DNA of 64,000 bases, from assembly GCF_002095385.1 (NCBI RefSeq), contig NZ_MIPP01000010.1:21353-85352 (forward strand), read 5' to 3'. Position 1 is the first letter of the stretch. Each line of letters opens with the position of its first letter. The translations under genes and the position numbers were made by a program. This DNA comes from Pantoea eucrina. GTDB lineage: Bacteria > Pseudomonadota > Gammaproteobacteria > Enterobacterales > Enterobacteriaceae. Below the pieces are notes generated by a model. The model worked only from the letters and a program-made list of their open reading frames with translations. It was not told where the DNA came from and ran no database searches. Shown here piece after piece: positions 1-8,049 of this stretch.

Positions 1-1118
1 CAGGCGAGCACCACCGTACTTACCATTACCAGCGTAGTGTGATAAAGCGCCTGCTGCAAACCAGCCGAGACAATCAGGCTGGCAAGGAAGCATAAGCCAA
101 GCTGCAGCAGATTCTGTAAACCTGCAGCTTTACCGCTGGCGTGCGGGAACGGCGCCAGCGCGCTGGCAACCACAATCGGATAGATAGCGCCGTTTGCCAG
201 CGCCATACCGCAGAAAGGCAGCAGCAGGCCAAAAAGCGACGGCGCGGGAAGCAGCGCAACGGCAAAGAGGCTCATAATGCTCAGACTGTAAATCAGCAGC
301 AGCCAGGGCAGCAGCTGCGCGCCCTGAAAGCGATTAAGCAGCGCACGACAGCCAAAACCGCCAATAAGGAAGGCAATCGTCTGCGGCACATAGCTGAGCC
401 CGATATCGGCCGGGGTTAAGCCCGCGGCCGCCAGAATAAAGGGTGAACCCGTCAGCCAGGCAAAGAAGCTGGCAGAGCAGGCGGAGTAAATCAGCACGTT
501 GCCGCTGTAGGCGCGGGTAGCGAGCAGCGTCAGCCAGCCAGGCTGATCGCCGCGCGCCGCCTGAGAGATACGCGGCGAGCGAAGTCTGAGGGTACCTGCC
601 AGCAGCACCAGGGTAATCAGCGTCAGCACCAGGAAAATAGTGCGCCAGTGAAAATGACTCATCAGCCAGGCACCCAGCAGCGGAGCCAGAGCAGGAGAGA
701 GCGCCACCAGCGGCATGATAGTGGCAAACACTTTATTGGCCTGCGCTTTAGGGTAGCGATCGATAACCAGCGCCTGCCAGCTCACGGCGGCGGCACAGAC
801 GCCCACAGCCTGAATAAAGCGCAGCGCCAGCATCAGCCAGACGTTGTCGGCCCATAGCATGGCCAGACAGCTCAGGGCAAAGATTGAGAGGCCCGCCAGT
901 AAAACCGGTTTGCGGCCAATGCGGTCAGAGAGAAGTCCCCAGCCCACCTGCGCACAGGCAAAGCCCGCCAGAAACAGGCTCAGGCTGGCGCTGATAACAC
1001 CCGGAGCGGTGGCAAAATCACGCTGCATGTCGCTGAATGCGGGCAGATACATATCCGTGGCGAGAAAGCCGAGCATGCTCAGCAGCGCCAGATAGGGCAG
1101 AAATCCTTTAGATGACAT
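1..1118 (-). CDS. punC: Purine ribonucleoside efflux pump PunC (YdhC), 3' end outside window
   Basis: Bcr/CflA-type major facilitator (DHA1) of the inner membrane. The E. coli orthologue exports purine nucleosides. I translated the strand from the ATG at 1118 and found it open to the window edge: about 372 residues are visible of a family length near 400. The N-terminal motif [10 protein letters not shown] and the loop motif SDRIGRKP are typical of this family, and hydrophobic helices continue to the edge. It is divergent from the LysR gene punR, which activates punC in E. coli, so the 111-bp gap between them should carry the control sites. The only uncertainty is the missing C-terminus. Confidence 0.88.
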   Translation of the reverse strand, partial: MSSKGFLPYLALLSMLGFLATDMYLPAFSDMQRDFATAPGVISASLSLFLAGFACAQVGWGLLSDRIGRKPVLLAGLSIFALSCLAMLWADNVWLMLALRFIQAVGVCAAAVSWQALVIDRYPKAQANKVFATIMPLVALSPALAPLLGAWLMSHFHWRTIFLVLTLITLVLLAGTLRLRSPRISQAARGDQPGWLTLLATRAYSGNVLIYSACSASFFAWLTGSPFILAAAGLTPADIGLSYVPQTIAFLIGGFGCRALLNRFQGAQLLPWLLLIYSLSIMSLFAVALLPAPSLFGLLLPFCGMALANGAIYPIVVASALAPFPHASGKAAGLQNLLQLGLCFLASLIVSAGLQQALYHTTLVMVSTVVLA

Positions 1119-1229
1119 CACTATTTTTCTCATTCGGCAGGGAAACGCGAAGGAGTGTAAAAGGGTGCAGTCAGCTTTGTGAAACGCTAATATTTGCAGA
1201 GTGCTGTTAAATTTTTTGAAGGCAAAAAT

Positions 1230-2141
1230 ATGTGGTCTGAATATGCACTTGAGGTGGCGGATGCCGTCGCCCGCACCGGCAGTTTCAGCGCGGCAGCGCA
1301 GGAGCTGCACCGCGTGCCTTCTGCTATCAGCTATACCATCAGGCAGCTGGAGAGCTGGCTTGCCGTGGAGCTGTTTGAACGCCAGCATCGGGAGGTGGTC
1401 CTGACGCCGGCCGGCGAGCATTTTGTGCGAGAAGGCCGCTCTGTTATCAAAAAAATGCTGGCAACGCGACGCCAGTGTCAGCAGCTGGCCAACGGCTGGC
1501 GCGGCCAGCTCACTATTGCCGTTGATTGTATCGTCAAGCCGCAGCGCACGCGCCAGCTGGTGAAAGATTTCTATCGCCACTTTCCCGATATGGAGCTGAT
1601 CATCAGCTATGAAGTGTTTAACGGCGTATGGGATGCGCTGGCCGATGGCCGGGTTGACGTAGCCATCGGCGCCACGCAGGCGATCCCGGTTGGCGGACGC
1701 TTTGCTTTTCAGGATATGGGCGCCCTTAACTGGCGCTGCGTGGTCAGTCCGGATCATCCACTGGCGCAGAGCGCGCATCCTGACGAAGAGGCGCTGCGCG
1801 CCTGGCCGTCGCTGGTGCTGGAAGATACGTCGCGCGCGCTGCCGCGCCGTATGACCTGGACGCTGGATAATCAGCGCCGGCTGGTGGTGCCGGAGTGGGA
1901 AACCGGAATCGACTGCCTGCAGGCTGGCCTGTGCGTGGGGATGATCCCGGGACATCTGGCGCGGCCGCTACTGGATAGCGGCGCGCTAGTGGAGCTGATA
2001 TTACCGCAGCCCTTTCCGGAGAGTCCCTGCTGCGTCAGCTGGGCCGAGCAGCGGGCGTCGCCAGCGCTGACCTGGCTGCTGGAATACCTGGGGGATGCTG
2101 AGACGCTAAACCATGAGTGGCTCAGCGAGCGCCGCGCTTAG
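1230..2141 (+). CDS. punR: LysR-family regulator PunR (YdhB)
   Basis: LysR-type transcription factor of 303 residues, very close to E. coli YdhB/PunR, the activator of the neighbouring purine exporter punC. The winged helix-turn-helix lies at about residues 3-60 ([21 protein letters not shown]), followed by a substrate-binding domain with the conserved stretch [20 protein letters not shown] chose the ATG at 1230 because MWSEYALEV matches the E. coli N-terminus. The longer frame from 1194 adds 12 residues with no counterpart. Its stop overlaps the convergent purR stop by four bases. Confidence 0.93.
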   Translation: MWSEYALEVADAVARTGSFSAAAQELHRVPSAISYTIRQLESWLAVELFERQHREVVLTPAGEHFVREGRSVIKKMLATRRQCQQLANGWRGQLTIAVDCIVKPQRTRQLVKDFYRHFPDMELIISYEVFNGVWDALADGRVDVAIGATQAIPVGGRFAFQDMGALNWRCVVSPDHPLAQSAHPDEEALRAWPSLVLEDTSRALPRRMTWTLDNQRRLVVPEWETGIDCLQAGLCVGMIPGHLARPLLDSGALVELILPQPFPESPCCVSWAEQRASPALTWLLEYLGDAETLNHEWLSERRA

Positions 2142-3163
2142 CGGCGATAGTCGCGAAACGGACCATCCCCGACGGAGCGACGCTCAATCAGACTGGGCTG
2201 AACTTCAATTGTTTGCGGCTCTTCACGTTTACTGGTAATGCGGTCCAGCAGCATCTCCAGCGCTTTCTCACCCAGCTGAGCTTTGGGCTGATGCACCGTC
2301 GTCAGCGCCGGCGTAAAGTAGCGGGCGTTGCGCACATTATCATAGCCGATCACCGAAATATCCTGCGGTACGCGCAGGCCCATCTCATCAGCAGCGCAGA
2401 TGGCGCCCATTGCCATAATATCGCCGCCGCAGAACACAGCGGTAGGCCGCTGCTTCTGGCTCAGGATCTGCTGCATCGCCTGATAACCCGACTCCGGCTC
2501 AAAATCGCCCTGTACGATCCACTCCGCACGCACCGCGATCCCCGCTTCCTGCATCGCCTGCAGGAAGCCGGCGTGCCGTCCGCCGCCGGTATTGCGCTCC
2601 AGCTGGCCCGGAATAGCGCCAATATCGCGATGACCCCGCTCGATCAGGTAACGGCCGGCCAGATAGCCGCCCTGAAAGGCGTTATCCTGCACGGTATCGG
2701 TAAAATCACCGCGGGAAGCGCCCCAGTCCATGACCACCATCGGAATATTGCGATTCTCTTCCAGCATCTGAAGCAGATCGTCCGGATACTCAGAGCACAT
2801 CACCAGCAGGCCATCTACCCGCTTTTGCGCCATCATCGACAGATAGGCGCGCTGTTTTTGCAGGTCATTGTGCGCATTGCCCAGAATCAGCGTATAGCCC
2901 TGAGCGAAGCAGTGGTTTTCAATCGCTTCAATGATTTCAGCAAAGTAGGGGGCTTCGCTGGATGTCGCCAGCAGACCCAATGTTTTCGTGTGATTAACTT
3001 TCAGGCTGCGCGCCACGGCGCTGGGAGAGTAGTGCAGCGCTTTAATCGCCTCCCACACGGCATTACGCGTCTCTTCAGCGACAAAGCGCGTTTTATTGAT
3101 GACGTGCGAAACCGTGGTCGTTGATACGCCAGCGCGTTTTGCCACATCTTTAATTGTTGCCAT
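2138..3163 (-). CDS. purR: Purine repressor PurR
   Basis: LacI/GalR-family repressor that binds hypoxanthine or guanine as corepressor and shuts off de novo purine synthesis. The 341 residues equal the E. coli length. The N-terminal helix-turn-helix and hinge ([20 protein letters not shown], residues 3-22) are nearly identical to E. coli, and the C-terminal corepressor domain ends in [10 protein letters not shown] good Shine-Dalgarno (AGAGG) precedes the ATG at 3163. A PurR box lies 46 bp upstream, which implies autoregulation. In E. coli sodB and ydhP follow on this side, but here the next gene is mepH. Confidence 0.97.
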   Translation of the reverse strand: MATIKDVAKRAGVSTTTVSHVINKTRFVAEETRNAVWEAIKALHYSPSAVARSLKVNHTKTLGLLATSSEAPYFAEIIEAIENHCFAQGYTLILGNAHNDLQKQRAYLSMMAQKRVDGLLVMCSEYPDDLLQMLEENRNIPMVVMDWGASRGDFTDTVQDNAFQGGYLAGRYLIERGHRDIGAIPGQLERNTGGGRHAGFLQAMQEAGIAVRAEWIVQGDFEPESGYQAMQQILSQKQRPTAVFCGGDIMAMGAICAADEMGLRVPQDISVIGYDNVRNARYFTPALTTVHQPKAQLGEKALEMLLDRITSKREEPQTIEVQPSLIERRSVGDGPFRDYRR

Positions 3164-3208
3164 GAAAATGGACCTCTTAAACCTATCGCAACTTTATGAT
3201 AAGTATAG

Positions 3209-3224
3209 TGTTAAACGTTTGCGT
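3209..3224 (-). promoter_or_regulatory. PurR operator upstream of purR
   Basis: Read on the purR strand, this is ACGCAAACGTTTAACA. It matches the first 12 bases of the PurR consensus ACGCAAACGTTTNCGT exactly and diverges only in the outer right arm. Its place just upstream of purR fits the autoregulation known in E. coli. Confidence 0.75.
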
Positions 3225-3460
3225 CTGCGCAGGGTTTTCTGCCCGGTTTCAGCATAAAAATGGCTGATTTAAGGCGAGTAATTAACCGTAACAGATAATG
3301 ACAGCAGCGTGCGCAAAAGGTGTTGCGCAACGAAAGGCGGCGATTCTAGCAAGGTGAGGGGCATAAAACGAGATTTTTACCTGAGGTCAGGCGAAAATAT
3401 TTAGATTACGGCAGCCGGTATGTGTTCAGGCCAAAACGCGCGCGGCGTGTTGCGCAACTG

Positions 3461-4249
3461 CTAACGAATGGTTTTAGGTGTCATCATGCGGCGTGCGCCA
3501 ACATAGTGCTTCTGCCAGTAATCTTCACCCAGCGCGCTGATCTGAATATCCTTGCCGGTACGTGGTGACTGAATAAATTTGCCGTTACCCAGATAAACGC
3601 CAACATGATCGGCTGTACCGCGATTATTGATGCGGAAAAACACCAGATCCCCTTTCTCCAGCATTTCGCGCTTGATAGGAGCGGCATCGCGCAGATGATA
3701 CATTTCGTTGGCCGTGCGCGGCAGTTTGAAACGGACCAGATCTTTGTAGGCGTACCAGACCAGGCCACTGCAATCGAATCCGGTAAGCGGAGAGGTGCCA
3801 CCCCACTGATAAGGTTTGCCCAGCTGGCCCATAAGTTTAGTCATGGCGGTTTCACGCGCCTTCTGGTAGCGCAGACGGTGGGATTTGCTGAGCCTGATAC
3901 CGGTCAGCGCATCGGTACTCTCTTCCGCGGCCGCTATTTTCCGGCTGGTACGCTGATGACCATATTTTTTGCTGGCGGAGAGGGCGGGCGCTTTTTTACG
4001 GGCGGTACGGGAAGTCGCAGGCGGTTCTGCGTGCAGGCTTTTTTTCGATTTAACTTTTTGTACGGGCGTGACGCGTGTTTTTTTAGCCGAGGTTTTAACC
4101 GGACGTCGTTTGCGGCGCTCATCGTCGCGCGCACTCTTTTTCTCCGCTTTCTGCAGGCTGGCGTTAACCGGCTTGTGCGGTGAAGCAGCGGCCACGTTAA
4201 AAAACAGCTGAGCAAAAGCCAGTATGAAAAGCGTAATCAGTAAACGCAT
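3461..4249 (-). CDS. mepH: Murein DD-endopeptidase MepH (NlpC/P60)
   Basis: Periplasmic NlpC/P60 cysteine peptidase that cleaves D-Ala-mDAP cross-links to allow cell-wall growth (E. coli MepH, YdhO). The 262 residues begin with a signal peptide of about 22 residues (MRLLITLFILAFAQ). A long lysine- and arginine-rich linker follows to about residue 115, then the catalytic domain with TGFDCSGLVWYAYKDL (nucleophile Cys) and TADHVGVYLGNGKFIQSPR (catalytic His). The C-terminus GARRMMTPKTIR is almost that of E. coli. The ATG at 4249 gives the signal peptide. An upstream TTG at 4294 would add 15 unconserved residues and is less likely. Confidence 0.93.
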   Translation of the reverse strand: MRLLITLFILAFAQLFFNVAAASPHKPVNASLQKAEKKSARDDERRKRRPVKTSAKKTRVTPVQKVKSKKSLHAEPPATSRTARKKAPALSASKKYGHQRTSRKIAAAEESTDALTGIRLSKSHRLRYQKARETAMTKLMGQLGKPYQWGGTSPLTGFDCSGLVWYAYKDLVRFKLPRTANEMYHLRDAAPIKREMLEKGDLVFFRINNRGTADHVGVYLGNGKFIQSPRTGKDIQISALGEDYWQKHYVGARRMMTPKTIR

Positions 4250-4601
4250 AGTCCGGTTACAGGTTCGGCAGGCTGCAGAAGCAGACCGCGGCAATATTAG
4301 AAAATTCTGATCAGCGATCAGCGCCGGATTGATTCTAATCCACTTTTTTTACAAAAGGTAAGGTCTTTTTTATTAAATCCATCAACACAAGGGCTGTGCA
4401 GCAAAAATGAGCGGTTTCAGGCGGTTAACGCAGCATATTTATTGCTAATCGTGTATTAATACACACTTCGTCATACGCCCGTGGCGGCAAACTTAACAAA
4501 CATGGCGATTCATGCCGCAGCGAGGCAAATTCCCGATTTCAGTCGCGGGATGAAGTCGCTACAATAAACAAACACGAAGTGAAGAATTAAGGAAGGCAAA
4601 A
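4250..4601. other. Divergent mepH-grxD intergenic region
   Basis: This 352-bp gap should hold the promoters of both mepH and grxD. No convincing gene is seen. A perfect 14-bp palindrome GTGTATTAATACAC lies at 4451-4464 and could be an operator, but no regulator is known to me for it. The grxD Shine-Dalgarno AAGGAAGG lies near 4590-4597. Confidence 0.5.
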
Positions 4602-4934
4602 ATGAGTACTGTTGAAAAAATTCAGCGCCAGATCGCAGAAAACCCGATCCTGCTGTATATGAAAGGATCGCCAAAACTGCCAAGCTGCGGCTTCTCAGCT
4701 CAGGCTGTTCAGGCGCTCTCTGCCTGTGGCGAACGCTTCGCGTATGTTGATATCCTGCAGAATCCTGATATCCGTGCTGAACTGCCAAAATACGCTAACT
4801 GGCCAACCTTCCCGCAGCTGTGGGTGGATGGGGAGCTGGTCGGCGGCTGCGACATCATCGTTGAGATGTTCCAGCGCGGTGAACTTCAGCCGCTGATTAA
4901 AGAAACCGCTGAGAAACACAAAGAAGCGGAATAA
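4602..4934 (+). CDS. grxD: Monothiol glutaredoxin GrxD (Grx4)
   Basis: CGFS-type monothiol glutaredoxin that carries and delivers [2Fe-2S] clusters together with glutathione and BolA proteins in the cytoplasm. Length is 110 residues. The active-site motif PSCGFS puts the cluster-binding Cys at residue 29. The glutathione-binding parts WPTFPQLWVDGELVGGCDI are also present. A clear Shine-Dalgarno precedes the ATG. In E. coli the helicase gene lhr lies between grxD and rnt, but here rnt is the direct convergent neighbour, separated by a shared terminator. Confidence 0.97.
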   Translation: MSTVEKIQRQIAENPILLYMKGSPKLPSCGFSAQAVQALSACGERFAYVDILQNPDIRAELPKYANWPTFPQLWVDGELVGGCDIIVEMFQRGELQPLIKETAEKHKEAE

Positions 4935-4937
4935 ATT

Positions 4938-4966
4938 AAAAGGCCGGCGCTGTGCCGGCCTTTTTC
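4938..4966. terminator. Bidirectional terminator between grxD and rnt
   Basis: The inverted repeat AGGCCGGC/GCCGGCCT is flanked by an A-run on the left and a T-run on the right. It can therefore stop transcripts of both convergent genes. Confidence 0.85.
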
Positions 4967-4972
4967 ATTCTC

Positions 4973-5656
4973 TTACTCTGCCGCGATTTCGCCTGACGCT
5001 TCGCTCTCTGCCTCAGCGTCATTTAGCGCCAGCGGCCAGCCACCTAAACGTTTCCAGCGGTTTACCAGCTCGCAAAACAGCATTGCCGTCTGTTCTGTAT
5101 CATAAAGCGCCGAGTGCGCCTGCGTGCTGTCAAAATCGATACCTGCCGCCTTGCACGCTTTTGCCAGCACCGTCTGTCCCAGCACCAGCCCGCTCAGCGC
5201 CGCCGTATCAAAGGTGGCAAACGGATGAAAGGGGTTGCGTTTCAGGCTGGCGCGCTCAGCCGCCGCCGTAACGAAGCTGTGATCAAAGTTGGCATTATGC
5301 GCCACAATAATCGCCCGGTTGCAGCCGCTCTCTTTAAGCCCTTTGCGCACCTGTTTAAAGATGGCGTGCAGCGCTTCATATTCGCTCACTGCGCCGCGCA
5401 GCGGGTTCGCAGGATCGATACCGGTAAACGCCAGCGCTTCAGGATGAAGAAGGGCACCTGCAAAGGGTTCAATGTGAAAATGCTGGGTTTCGTCACGCTG
5501 CAGCCAGCCATCCTCATCCATTTTCAGGGTCGTGGCGGCAATCTCCAGCAGCGCATCAGTCTGCGCATTAAAACCGGCGGTTTCGACATCGATAACTACC
5601 GGATAAAAGCCGCGAAAGCGTTGGTTAAGGGCGTTCTGGGCGTTCGATTCAGACAT
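4973..5656 (-). CDS. rnt: Ribonuclease T
   Basis: 3'-to-5' exoribonuclease of the DEDDh family that trims the 3' ends of tRNAs and other stable RNAs. The 227 residues include the first exonuclease motif [10 protein letters not shown] (metal ligands D23 and E25), the second around [10 protein letters not shown], and the third with HSALYDTE carrying the catalytic His and Asp. The phosphate-binding and dimer regions resemble E. coli RNase T throughout. It lies downstream of gloA, as in E. coli, but lhr is missing. Confidence 0.97.
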   Translation of the reverse strand: MSESNAQNALNQRFRGFYPVVIDVETAGFNAQTDALLEIAATTLKMDEDGWLQRDETQHFHIEPFAGALLHPEALAFTGIDPANPLRGAVSEYEALHAIFKQVRKGLKESGCNRAIIVAHNANFDHSFVTAAAERASLKRNPFHPFATFDTAALSGLVLGQTVLAKACKAAGIDFDSTQAHSALYDTEQTAMLFCELVNRWKRLGGWPLALNDAEAESEASGEIAAE

Positions 5657-5725
5657 CAGGATCTCATAGCAGTGAAAAGGGCAGCGCGCATTATGGCAAA
5701 AAAGGCGGGAGGGTGCAGCAGATGA

Positions 5726-5756
5726 GAAAAACCAGCCCGCAAATTTGCGGGCTGGC
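5726..5756 (-). terminator. Rho-independent terminator of gloA
   Basis: On the minus strand a perfect 12-bp stem (CCAGCCCGCAAA with its complement, 5732-5755) is followed by five U. It lies 9 bp past the gloA stop. Confidence 0.88.
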
Positions 5757-5764
5757 GTCAGGCA

Positions 5765-6172
5765 TCAGTTACCAAGGCCATTACCGGCATGCTTGTTTTC
5801 AATCAGCTCAATTTTATAGCCATCGGGATCTTCAACAAACGCAATAATCGTGCTGCCACCTTTAACCGGGCCCGCCTCACGGGTTACGTTGCCGCCCGCG
5901 CTACGGATGCGCTCGCAGGTTGCGGCGACATCGTCTACGCCCAGCGCGATGTGACCATAGGCGTTCCCAAGGTCATATTTTTCCGTACCCCAGTTATAGG
6001 TCAGCTCAATGACCGCACCTTCGCTCTCTTCGGTGTAGCCAACAAATGCCAGAGTATATTTATATTCTGCATTTTCACTCTGACGCAGCACGCGCATACC
6101 CAGCACGCGGGTATAGAAGTCAATTGAGCGTTGCAGATCGCCAACGCGTAACATGGTGTGAAGTAAACGCAT
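5765..6172 (-). CDS. gloA: Lactoylglutathione lyase (glyoxalase I)
   Basis: Nickel-dependent glyoxalase I isomerises the hemithioacetal of methylglyoxal and glutathione to lactoylglutathione, detoxifying methylglyoxal. The protein has 135 residues. All four metal ligands known from the E. coli enzyme fall at the same numbers: H5, E56, H74 and E122. It is the last gene of nemR-nemA-gloA, which fits the role of NemR in sensing reactive electrophiles including methylglyoxal. The spacer from nemA holds a 10-bp hairpin, so message levels may differ. Confidence 0.97.
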   Translation of the reverse strand: MRLLHTMLRVGDLQRSIDFYTRVLGMRVLRQSENAEYKYTLAFVGYTEESEGAVIELTYNWGTEKYDLGNAYGHIALGVDDVAATCERIRSAGGNVTREAGPVKGGSTIIAFVEDPDGYKIELIENKHAGNGLGN

Positions 6173-6238
6173 AACATCCTCTTTTTTAACATGGTCAGAT
6201 TTTGACGCAGAAACAGTACAAGTATAGCGGGTGACGGG

Positions 6239-6262
6239 GCTGCCGCATCGTTATGCGGCAGC
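6239..6262 (-). promoter_or_regulatory. Intercistronic hairpin between nemA and gloA
   Basis: A perfect 10-bp stem (GCTGCCGCAT with its complement) closes on a four-base loop. No U-run follows on the minus strand, so it is more likely an mRNA-stabilising or attenuating hairpin than a full terminator. Confidence 0.55.
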
Positions 6263-6268
6263 TACCGG

Positions 6269-7366
6269 TTATAGCGTCGGGTAGTCGATGTAACCTTCCG
6301 CACCGCCGCCGTAGAAACTCTCCGGGCGCTGCGGGTTAAGCGGAGCATCCTGCTGCAGGCGGGCAACCAGGTCCGGGTTGGCAATAAAGTCGCGGCCAAA
6401 CGCCACGGCATCAATCAGGCCGCGCGCGATCAAATCATCCGCTTTTTCCACGCTGTAGGCGCCGGCACCGATGATCACACCGGGGAAAGCCGCGCGGACT
6501 TTTTCGCGGAACGCATCAGTGTAAGGTTGGCCACCCGCCCAGTCTGGCTCAGAAAGGTGCAGATAGGCCAGGCCGCGTTTGCCCAGTTCACTGATATACC
6601 AGAGCGCAGCTTCCTCTTCGTCCGGGCCATTTTCCAGGTTCTGGAACGCCCCGACAGGTGAAACGCGGATCCCGACGCGATCGGCAGACCAGTTGGCGAT
6701 CGCTGCATCCACAACTTCCAGCGCAAAGCGGCCGCGCTTTTCAATCGAGCCGCCATACTCGTCGTCGCGCTTGTTTGAGTCAGGCGACAGGAACTGGTGC
6801 ATCAGATAGCCGTGCGCTGAGTGCAGCTCAAGCAGGTCAAAGCCAGCCTCGCGGGCATTGGCTGCAGCCTGGCCGAAATCCTGCACAATCTGCTTAATTT
6901 CATCGACGGTCAGTTCGCGCGGCACGGAGGTCTCTTCGCGATACACGCTGCCGTCAGCGGCGCGCAGCGAGGTACGGGTACCGGCTGGCAGGGCAGAAGG
7001 CGCAACCGGTGCATTGCCTTCTGGCTGCACGCTGTAATGTGAAATGCGGCCGGTATGCCACAGCTGGACCGCAACGTGGCCCTGAGCAGCGTGAATGCCT
7101 TCGTTGATCATCTTCCATGCATCAATCTGCTGCTGCGTATGCAGGCCTGGTGCGCCCGCATAGCCTTTAGCCTGAAAAGAGACCTGCGTCGCTTCAGTAA
7201 TAATCAGGCCCGCTCCGGCACGCTGCTGGTAGTACTCAGCCATCATCGGCGTGGGAACATCACCCGGCTCAATGCTGCGCAGCCGCGTCAGCGGTGCCAT
7301 GAATACGCGGTTAGGAACGGTAACTGCACCCACTTTCAGCGGGGAAAATAGCTGTTTGCTCGCCAT
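6269..7366 (-). CDS. nemA: N-ethylmaleimide reductase NemA (old yellow enzyme)
   Basis: FMN-dependent ene-reductase of the old yellow enzyme family. It reduces N-ethylmaleimide and other activated alkenes, nitro compounds and similar electrophiles using NAD(P)H. The 365 residues equal the E. coli length. The TIM barrel shows FMN-site parts [25 protein letters not shown] and [11 protein letters not shown]. The ATG at 7366 has a strong Shine-Dalgarno (AGAGGAAT) and matches the family start. The frame could run 12 codons further upstream, but that would cross the operator-like palindrome at 7381-7395. Confidence 0.96.
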   Translation of the reverse strand: MASKQLFSPLKVGAVTVPNRVFMAPLTRLRSIEPGDVPTPMMAEYYQQRAGAGLIITEATQVSFQAKGYAGAPGLHTQQQIDAWKMINEGIHAAQGHVAVQLWHTGRISHYSVQPEGNAPVAPSALPAGTRTSLRAADGSVYREETSVPRELTVDEIKQIVQDFGQAAANAREAGFDLLELHSAHGYLMHQFLSPDSNKRDDEYGGSIEKRGRFALEVVDAAIANWSADRVGIRVSPVGAFQNLENGPDEEEAALWYISELGKRGLAYLHLSEPDWAGGQPYTDAFREKVRAAFPGVIIGAGAYSVEKADDLIARGLIDAVAFGRDFIANPDLVARLQQDAPLNPQRPESFYGGGAEGYIDYPTL

Positions 7367-7380
7367 AGTAATTCCTCTAT

Positions 7381-7395
7381 TAGACCGGTCGTCTA
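7381..7395. promoter_or_regulatory. Second NemR-type palindrome, between nemR and nemA
   Basis: TAGACCGGTCGTCTA carries the same TAGAC...GTCTA arms as the operator upstream of nemR (8025-8040), with a different spacer. It sits just upstream of the nemA Shine-Dalgarno. It may be a second NemR site. Confidence 0.55.
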
Positions 7396-7407
7396 TAAAC
7401 ATCTGTT

Positions 7408-8010
7408 TTAAAAATGCGGGCCGTTAAGCCACTGTTCGATAGTGCTGAGTGCCAGATTAATCGGATCTGGTTCGCGGGAAATTTTGCTCTGCAGACTGGC
7501 GCCCAGCCAGAGCAGATAGCAACGCTGCGCAAGCTGCACCGGAGTCTGATTAAATAGCAGCGGCTGTTCAGCCGCAGCCTCGGTCAGGCAGTGTGCGTAA
7601 GCGGCAATAATGGCGCTGGCGCCGCGCTGCAGCGCATCGCGCATCGGCTCTGAGAGATCGCATACCTCAGCCGACAGCTTGACGCCCAGGCAGCCCATAA
7701 TAAGCCCCTGCTCAGCAAACAGCTGCCGGCCTGAACGAAAATGCGCCAGCAGCCGCTGACGCGCAGGCAGGGATGGCAGCGTCAGCTGCTGATTGATCTG
7801 CTGCAGATAATTGACGAAATAGCGCTCCAGCAGCGCAACGCCAAACGCCTCTTTAGAGCGGAAATAGTAATAGAAGGACCCTTTCGGCACGGCCGCCAGC
7901 GTGAGTACTTCGTTGAGTCCCATTCCGGTAAAGCCGCGCTGCAGACAAACCTGCTCGCCGGTAGCGAGCAGGTGTTCACGGGTTTCATTACGTTGCACAC
8001 TTTTATTCAT
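7408..8010 (-). CDS. nemR: TetR-family electrophile-responsive repressor NemR
   Basis: TetR-family repressor inactivated by modification of cysteines by electrophiles, quinones, hypochlorite or methylglyoxal. It controls nemA and gloA. The DNA-binding domain is at about residues 8-55 ([27 protein letters not shown]). Two cysteines in the regulatory part ([15 protein letters not shown]) match the region of the sensing cysteines of E. coli NemR. I chose the ATG at 8010 ([15 protein letters not shown]) because it aligns with E. coli. A start two codons upstream is also possible. The start lies only 39 bp from the eptA stop, so the promoter must overlap the 3' end of eptA. Confidence 0.94.
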   Translation of the reverse strand: MNKSVQRNETREHLLATGEQVCLQRGFTGMGLNEVLTLAAVPKGSFYYYFRSKEAFGVALLERYFVNYLQQINQQLTLPSLPARQRLLAHFRSGRQLFAEQGLIMGCLGVKLSAEVCDLSEPMRDALQRGASAIIAAYAHCLTEAAAEQPLLFNQTPVQLAQRCYLLWLGASLQSKISREPDPINLALSTIEQWLNGPHF

Positions 8011-8024
8011 GAGCAAAAGCCTAG

Positions 8025-8040
8025 TAGACCAGTCGGTCTA
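8025..8040. promoter_or_regulatory. NemR operator
   Basis: A perfect 16-bp palindrome with arms TAGACC/GGTCTA lies just upstream of nemR, in the place expected for its own operator. The same arms recur upstream of nemA. Confidence 0.75.
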
Positions 8041-8049
8041 ATGCAAGCG

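Noticed and set aside
2117..3124. Long plus-strand frame opposite purR
   Set aside because: It is a shadow of purR in GC-rich DNA; the purR frame is clearly the real one.
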